Positions 60,987 to 64,000 of a DNA stretch of 64,000 nucleotides are shown in pieces. A program made the position numbers and the translations under genes. Source of the stretch: Agrobacterium cavarae (GTDB lineage Bacteria > Pseudomonadota > Alphaproteobacteria > Rhizobiales > Rhizobiaceae); assembly GCF_004310285.1 (NCBI RefSeq), contig NZ_SISF01000026.1:62001-126000 (forward strand), in the 5' to 3' direction. The notes below the pieces were generated by a model that did no database searches, was not told the origin of the DNA, and saw nothing but the letters and a program-made list of their open reading frames with translations. Every line of letters begins with the position of its first letter. The stretch's first letter is position 1.

Positions 60987-62126
60987 TTAAATGAGACGCG
61001 CCGCTCGCCCGCTTCTGCGTGTAGCACTGTTATAATAGCTGGATGCTTGCTGGACGGATCGGTGGCGTGATTGCTCCATCGCCTCTGGCAACGGCACGCC
61101 ACGATTGGCAGCTTCCGTGAGATAGCCAGACCTTAGTCCGTGAGCGGAAAACTCCGCCGGGTCGAGACCGGCAAGCGCTGCACGTTGTTTGACGACATCG
61201 TTGACCGATTTCGGATCGAGAGGGCGGGACGACAGGTTTCCCCAACGATCGATTTTGCGGAAGATCGATCCTGACTTAATGCTGGCTGCCTCCATCCAGG
61301 CGTTCAGCGCCTCGACCGGACGACCCGTGAGATAGACGATCTCGTCGTGATCGGCGCCCGACGTTTTGGTCCGTCCAAGGTGGATCGACAGCGAGGGGAG
61401 GGGAGGACCGTCAGGGCGTTCGATCGGAGGTTCGTCTGTCAGTTGCTCTTTGCGTAGCCCTGCAATTTCACTGCGCCTGCGGCCACCCGATGCGAATGCC
61501 ACCATGAGGATAGCCCTGTCGCGGAGATCGCGCAGACTGCTCGAGCCGCATGAGGCAAGAAGCTTGGCCAACACATCTCCCGTCACAGCTTTTGCGCTCT
61601 TGCGCTTGCGTGGTCGCGGTGTGGCTCGAACGGCAAGACGAATGGCTTGCTTAAGGGCAGGTGAGGCGAACTCGCCGGTAAAGCCGCGCCATTTTGTGAG
61701 CGTCGACCAGGAGGCCAGCCGCCGGCGCACGGTGTCTGGCGCATGTGGACCAAGCGATTTGAGAAATCCCTGATCCCGTAACAACCGATCGACATTCTGC
61801 GGCATGCCGTGGCCGGAATCTTCACGCCGGCGCTCCGGATCCCACAGATGATGGGCAACGAATTTCAGGAGAAGTGCTTCCGGCGCGGGCCAGGGAAGAC
61901 TGTTTCCAGTCGACGCCAGACACCATGCCTGCAGATAAGCCAGGTCCGAGGTCAGTGCGCGAAGCGTGTTTTCGCCGATGCCTTCATTGACCAGGTGCCG
62001 GAGTGTTTCGATGTCCTGATCGGTCAGAAGCTCGGCCAGCTCGTCACGTCGCTCCATAGGCAGAACGGCCGCGATCGTGTCCAACTCCTCAGCGCGTCTG
62101 TCGACCGGATTGCGTGGTTTGCTCAT
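60987..62126 (-). CDS. Tyrosine recombinase/integrase
   Basis: 379 residues. Catalytic boxes: arginine in FASGGRRRSEIAGLRKEQL, the H-x-x-R box SAHGLRSGYLTEAANRG, histidine in MEQSRHRSVQQASSYY and the nucleophile tyrosine in the same YYNSATRR. The N-terminal SAM-like core-binding domain is present (ENTLRALTSDLAYLQAW). It could mobilise the adjacent cargo. No attachment-site repeat or tRNA gene was seen next to it. Confidence 0.93.
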   Translation of the reverse strand: MSKPRNPVDRRAEELDTIAAVLPMERRDELAELLTDQDIETLRHLVNEGIGENTLRALTSDLAYLQAWCLASTGNSLPWPAPEALLLKFVAHHLWDPERRREDSGHGMPQNVDRLLRDQGFLKSLGPHAPDTVRRRLASWSTLTKWRGFTGEFASPALKQAIRLAVRATPRPRKRKSAKAVTGDVLAKLLASCGSSSLRDLRDRAILMVAFASGGRRRSEIAGLRKEQLTDEPPIERPDGPPLPSLSIHLGRTKTSGADHDEIVYLTGRPVEALNAWMEAASIKSGSIFRKIDRWGNLSSRPLDPKSVNDVVKQRAALAGLDPAEFSAHGLRSGYLTEAANRGVPLPEAMEQSRHRSVQQASSYYNSATRRSGRAARLI

Positions 62127-62381
62127 TGCAGCCTTTCGAAATCTGCCATCAACACGGGGCTTGATACCGATTCTGAACGTGTCGATCCGCTTGATTAAGC
62201 GGAATCAATCTCGTTGGGATAATTCAGTTTATTGCCTGCCAGGATCATTGGAATTTTCCGTATTCGCCGGAATTCCCCGTTACGGACATGCAAGGTTAGC
62301 GTAATCAATCTTTCAAAGGGAGAGGTGTGACGCAGCTTAAAGGCTGATAAGACCGAACAAAGGGTACCGGACACAAGAAAA

Positions 62382-62807
62382 ATGACCAGAGAAGAAATTC
62401 TTAGCTACTCTCAAGCGGTTTGCGACGGCCTTCGCGAGGACGAAGACGGAGTTAGACGAGAGGTTCTAACGCACGCAGGAAATAGATGGTCGCTCGGCGT
62501 GATACACACTCTCGGGGTTTATGGCAGGCTTCGACACGCGGAAATTGGAAGACGAATGCACGGTGTCACGCAACGGATGCTGACCCGTACCCTGCGTCAA
62601 CTGGAAAGAGACGGTCTCGTCACGCGCTACGATCTGGTTGAGATGCCACCTCGCGTAGAATATGAACTCACGGAATTGGGCATGGGTCTTCTTATTCGCA
62701 TGATCCCACTTTGGACATGGGTCGTGGAGAATTCCGACCTGTTTCGAAAATCACGCGAGGATTATGATTCTCGTCCGCCAGAGAAGCCTTCCTGGCAGAC
62801 GTTTTAA
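62382..62807 (+). CDS. HxlR-family transcription regulator
   Basis: 141 residues. HAGNRWSLGVIHTLGVYGRLRHAEIGRRMHGVTQRMLTRTLRQLERDGLVTRYDLVEMPPRVEYELTELGMGLL is the complete winged-helix HxlR domain. Members sense redox or reactive compounds. It is convergent with the NmrA-like gene, which is the usual type of partner. The 255 bases before it hold its promoter. Confidence 0.93.
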   Translation: MTREEILSYSQAVCDGLREDEDGVRREVLTHAGNRWSLGVIHTLGVYGRLRHAEIGRRMHGVTQRMLTRTLRQLERDGLVTRYDLVEMPPRVEYELTELGMGLLIRMIPLWTWVVENSDLFRKSREDYDSRPPEKPSWQTF

Positions 62808-62865
62808 TATGAGGGCTGCGGCCGCTCGGCTAGGACCGCTGAGTACGCCGGGTGCTTAGGGCTAT

Positions 62866-63810
62866 CTAGTTGCTGCGAAGGTTCGCGTTAATCCAATCGG
62901 ACACATCCGTGACCTTAATGCCTTCGCGTACGTTGAAAGTGCTGGCCTTGTCCCATGCCATTCCGCGCCCGATGCCAAAGGCTGCTCGGTATTTGCGCAT
63001 CATGTTTTGGGGGTCATTTGCCAATTCTTCCATAAGAGCTGGAACAGTCCATTCGGACCTGTTGAAGGGCCGGTTCAAACCCGCCTCCAGCTTTTCAGCG
63101 AGCTCGCCATAGGTAACGGTATCACCTGCCAGGAAGACAATTTCGTTGCTGATGGTCGGCTCGTAGAAGACGATCTCAGCAGTGAGTACGCCGATGTCGT
63201 CGGGCGTCGTCACCGTGACAGCCGTATCGAAGCTGCCCAAGGCTTTCACGGCGTTCTTTTCCAGATCAACAACACCGAATTCCGGCTCGAAGAGATAGCT
63301 CATGAACATGCCGGTGGAAATGATGACCCATTCGGTCTTATCCTGTGAGCGCAGAAGTTCGCGGACATCAAGCTGCGCGTCGAAGATGTCCTGCGGACCG
63401 CCTCGACCGATCGCCTCGAAATCGACGCCGAACTGCCAAGGGAAATAGCGCGGTATTCCGGATTGCAACGCCGCCTTGGCGAGTTTCATCGGGGTGTTGA
63501 TCCCCGCCGCATAGCCCGTGCAGCCAATGACGGTATCGTACCGTGAAAACAGGGATGCCAGCTCGTCGATTGAGCTCTTCACCAGATCGCATATGACGAT
63601 CTCTATGCCCAAGTCACGGATCTCGCGGACGTCCCGCTGCTTTGTCGGCGCGCTGGACTCCACGGCGCTGGCGCGCAGCAGGACGCTTATCTTTGCTCCT
63701 TCGATGACCTTTGCGCGGCTAGCCAGATTGCGCAGGACAGGCATCCCAAGCTCACCTGCACCGAGCACGAGGATGTTGCGTGATTTCACGCCGGAAACGA
63801 AGTCATTCAT
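62866..63810 (-). CDS. NmrA-like NAD(P)-binding protein
   Basis: 314 residues. The N-terminal Rossmann motif is ILVLGAGELGMPVLRNLA (G-x-G-x-x-G). Then NmrA/isoflavone-reductase-like segments: EIVICDLVKSSIDELASLFSRYDTVIGCTGYA, GIPRYFPWQFGVDFEAIGRGG and TVTTPDDIGVLTAEIVFYEP. Such proteins are quinone reductases or redox sensors. Convergent with HxlR, a common pair in Rhizobiaceae. Confidence 0.9.
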   Translation of the reverse strand: MNDFVSGVKSRNILVLGAGELGMPVLRNLASRAKVIEGAKISVLLRASAVESSAPTKQRDVREIRDLGIEIVICDLVKSSIDELASLFSRYDTVIGCTGYAAGINTPMKLAKAALQSGIPRYFPWQFGVDFEAIGRGGPQDIFDAQLDVRELLRSQDKTEWVIISTGMFMSYLFEPEFGVVDLEKNAVKALGSFDTAVTVTTPDDIGVLTAEIVFYEPTISNEIVFLAGDTVTYGELAEKLEAGLNRPFNRSEWTVPALMEELANDPQNMMRKYRAAFGIGRGMAWDKASTFNVREGIKVTDVSDWINANLRSN

Positions 63811-64000
63811 TTTTCAAGCCTCTTTCAAATCGAATGAGGCCTCTAATTGGCGATATTGAATCTCAGTAAAAGAAGGCACACGGATGATACTCCATCGAAA
63901 ACGATGACGGACAGCGATCCGTTGTGTTTCTCTTTGTCGAGTGACGGCATGTCTTCTTTGGACGACAGCAGCCATTTTCGGTAGAATGGCGTCCGAGACC
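63811..64000. other. End of window, no assigned gene
   Basis: Contains the promoter side of the NmrA-like gene. A minus-strand frame is open from the window edge to about 63827 and could be the end of another gene, but it has no recognisable motif. Confidence 0.35.

Overview
The window looks like part of a large conjugative repABC plasmid from a member of the Rhizobiaceae (Rhizobium/Agrobacterium type). The evidence is a complete repA-repB-repC cassette with a probable antisense RNA, a full VirB1-VirB11 plus VirD4-like type IV secretion operon, a VirD2-class relaxase with a MobC-like partner, VirC1/VirC2-like proteins, an AHL quorum-sensing pair, and many plasmid-borne families common in these bacteria (DUF932, DUF736, ParB-like, TumE/TumA, VapBC). 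No rRNA, tRNA or CRISPR array was seen.

Layout. 0-1.1 kb: end of an XRE regulator and a two-gene toxin-antitoxin-like pair. 1.9-5.3 kb: unknown 466-residue protein, methyltransferase and a LuxR-type regulator. 5.4-18 kb: coupling protein and virB11-10-9-8-6-7-5-5-4-3-2-1, all on the minus strand. 18-20.6 kb: a divergent five-gene set of exported proteins (lysozyme-like, SNase-like and others). 20.7-23.3 kb: winged-helix-like regulator, luxI, luxR and a strong lux-box candidate. 24-26 kb: VapBC, integrase and IS1182 remnants, GNAT. 26.6-32 kb: relaxase, MobC-like protein, an oriT whose nic core equals the T-DNA border core, three spaced imperfect repeats, virC1/virC2-like genes. 32-36 kb: repC, repB, repA. 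36.6-48.2 kb: probable leading region (broken DNA methylase, DUF932, WGR, DUF736, TumE/TumA, a large ParB-like protein) with two near-identical leader sequences and a decayed segmental duplication around a GGDEF-EAL gene. 48.4-64 kb: cargo (zinc-ribbon/HEPN protein, LigD-like ligase, imuA with broken imuB, chemoreceptor, HD-GYP, AraC, two-gene HEPN-like unit, integrase, HxlR, NmrA-like).

How it fits together. The nic orientation predicts that the plus strand is transferred 5' first toward increasing coordinates, so 30-48 kb enters the recipient first. The protein genes repC, repB, repA, methylase, DUF932, DUF736, TumE/A and ParB-like in that region lie on the minus strand, so the incoming plus strand would be their template. 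Together with the duplicated leaders this suggests single-stranded-DNA promoters. Quorum sensing (LuxI plus two LuxR proteins) and the 20760 regulator probably control transfer. The findings most worth checking are the T-border-like oriT with VirC proteins, the duplicated leaders, the duplication holding one dead and one intact TumE/TumA pair, the LuxR-linked methyltransferase/unknown operon, and the zinc-ribbon HEPN protein. All family calls come from reading translated sequence by eye; no database search was run.
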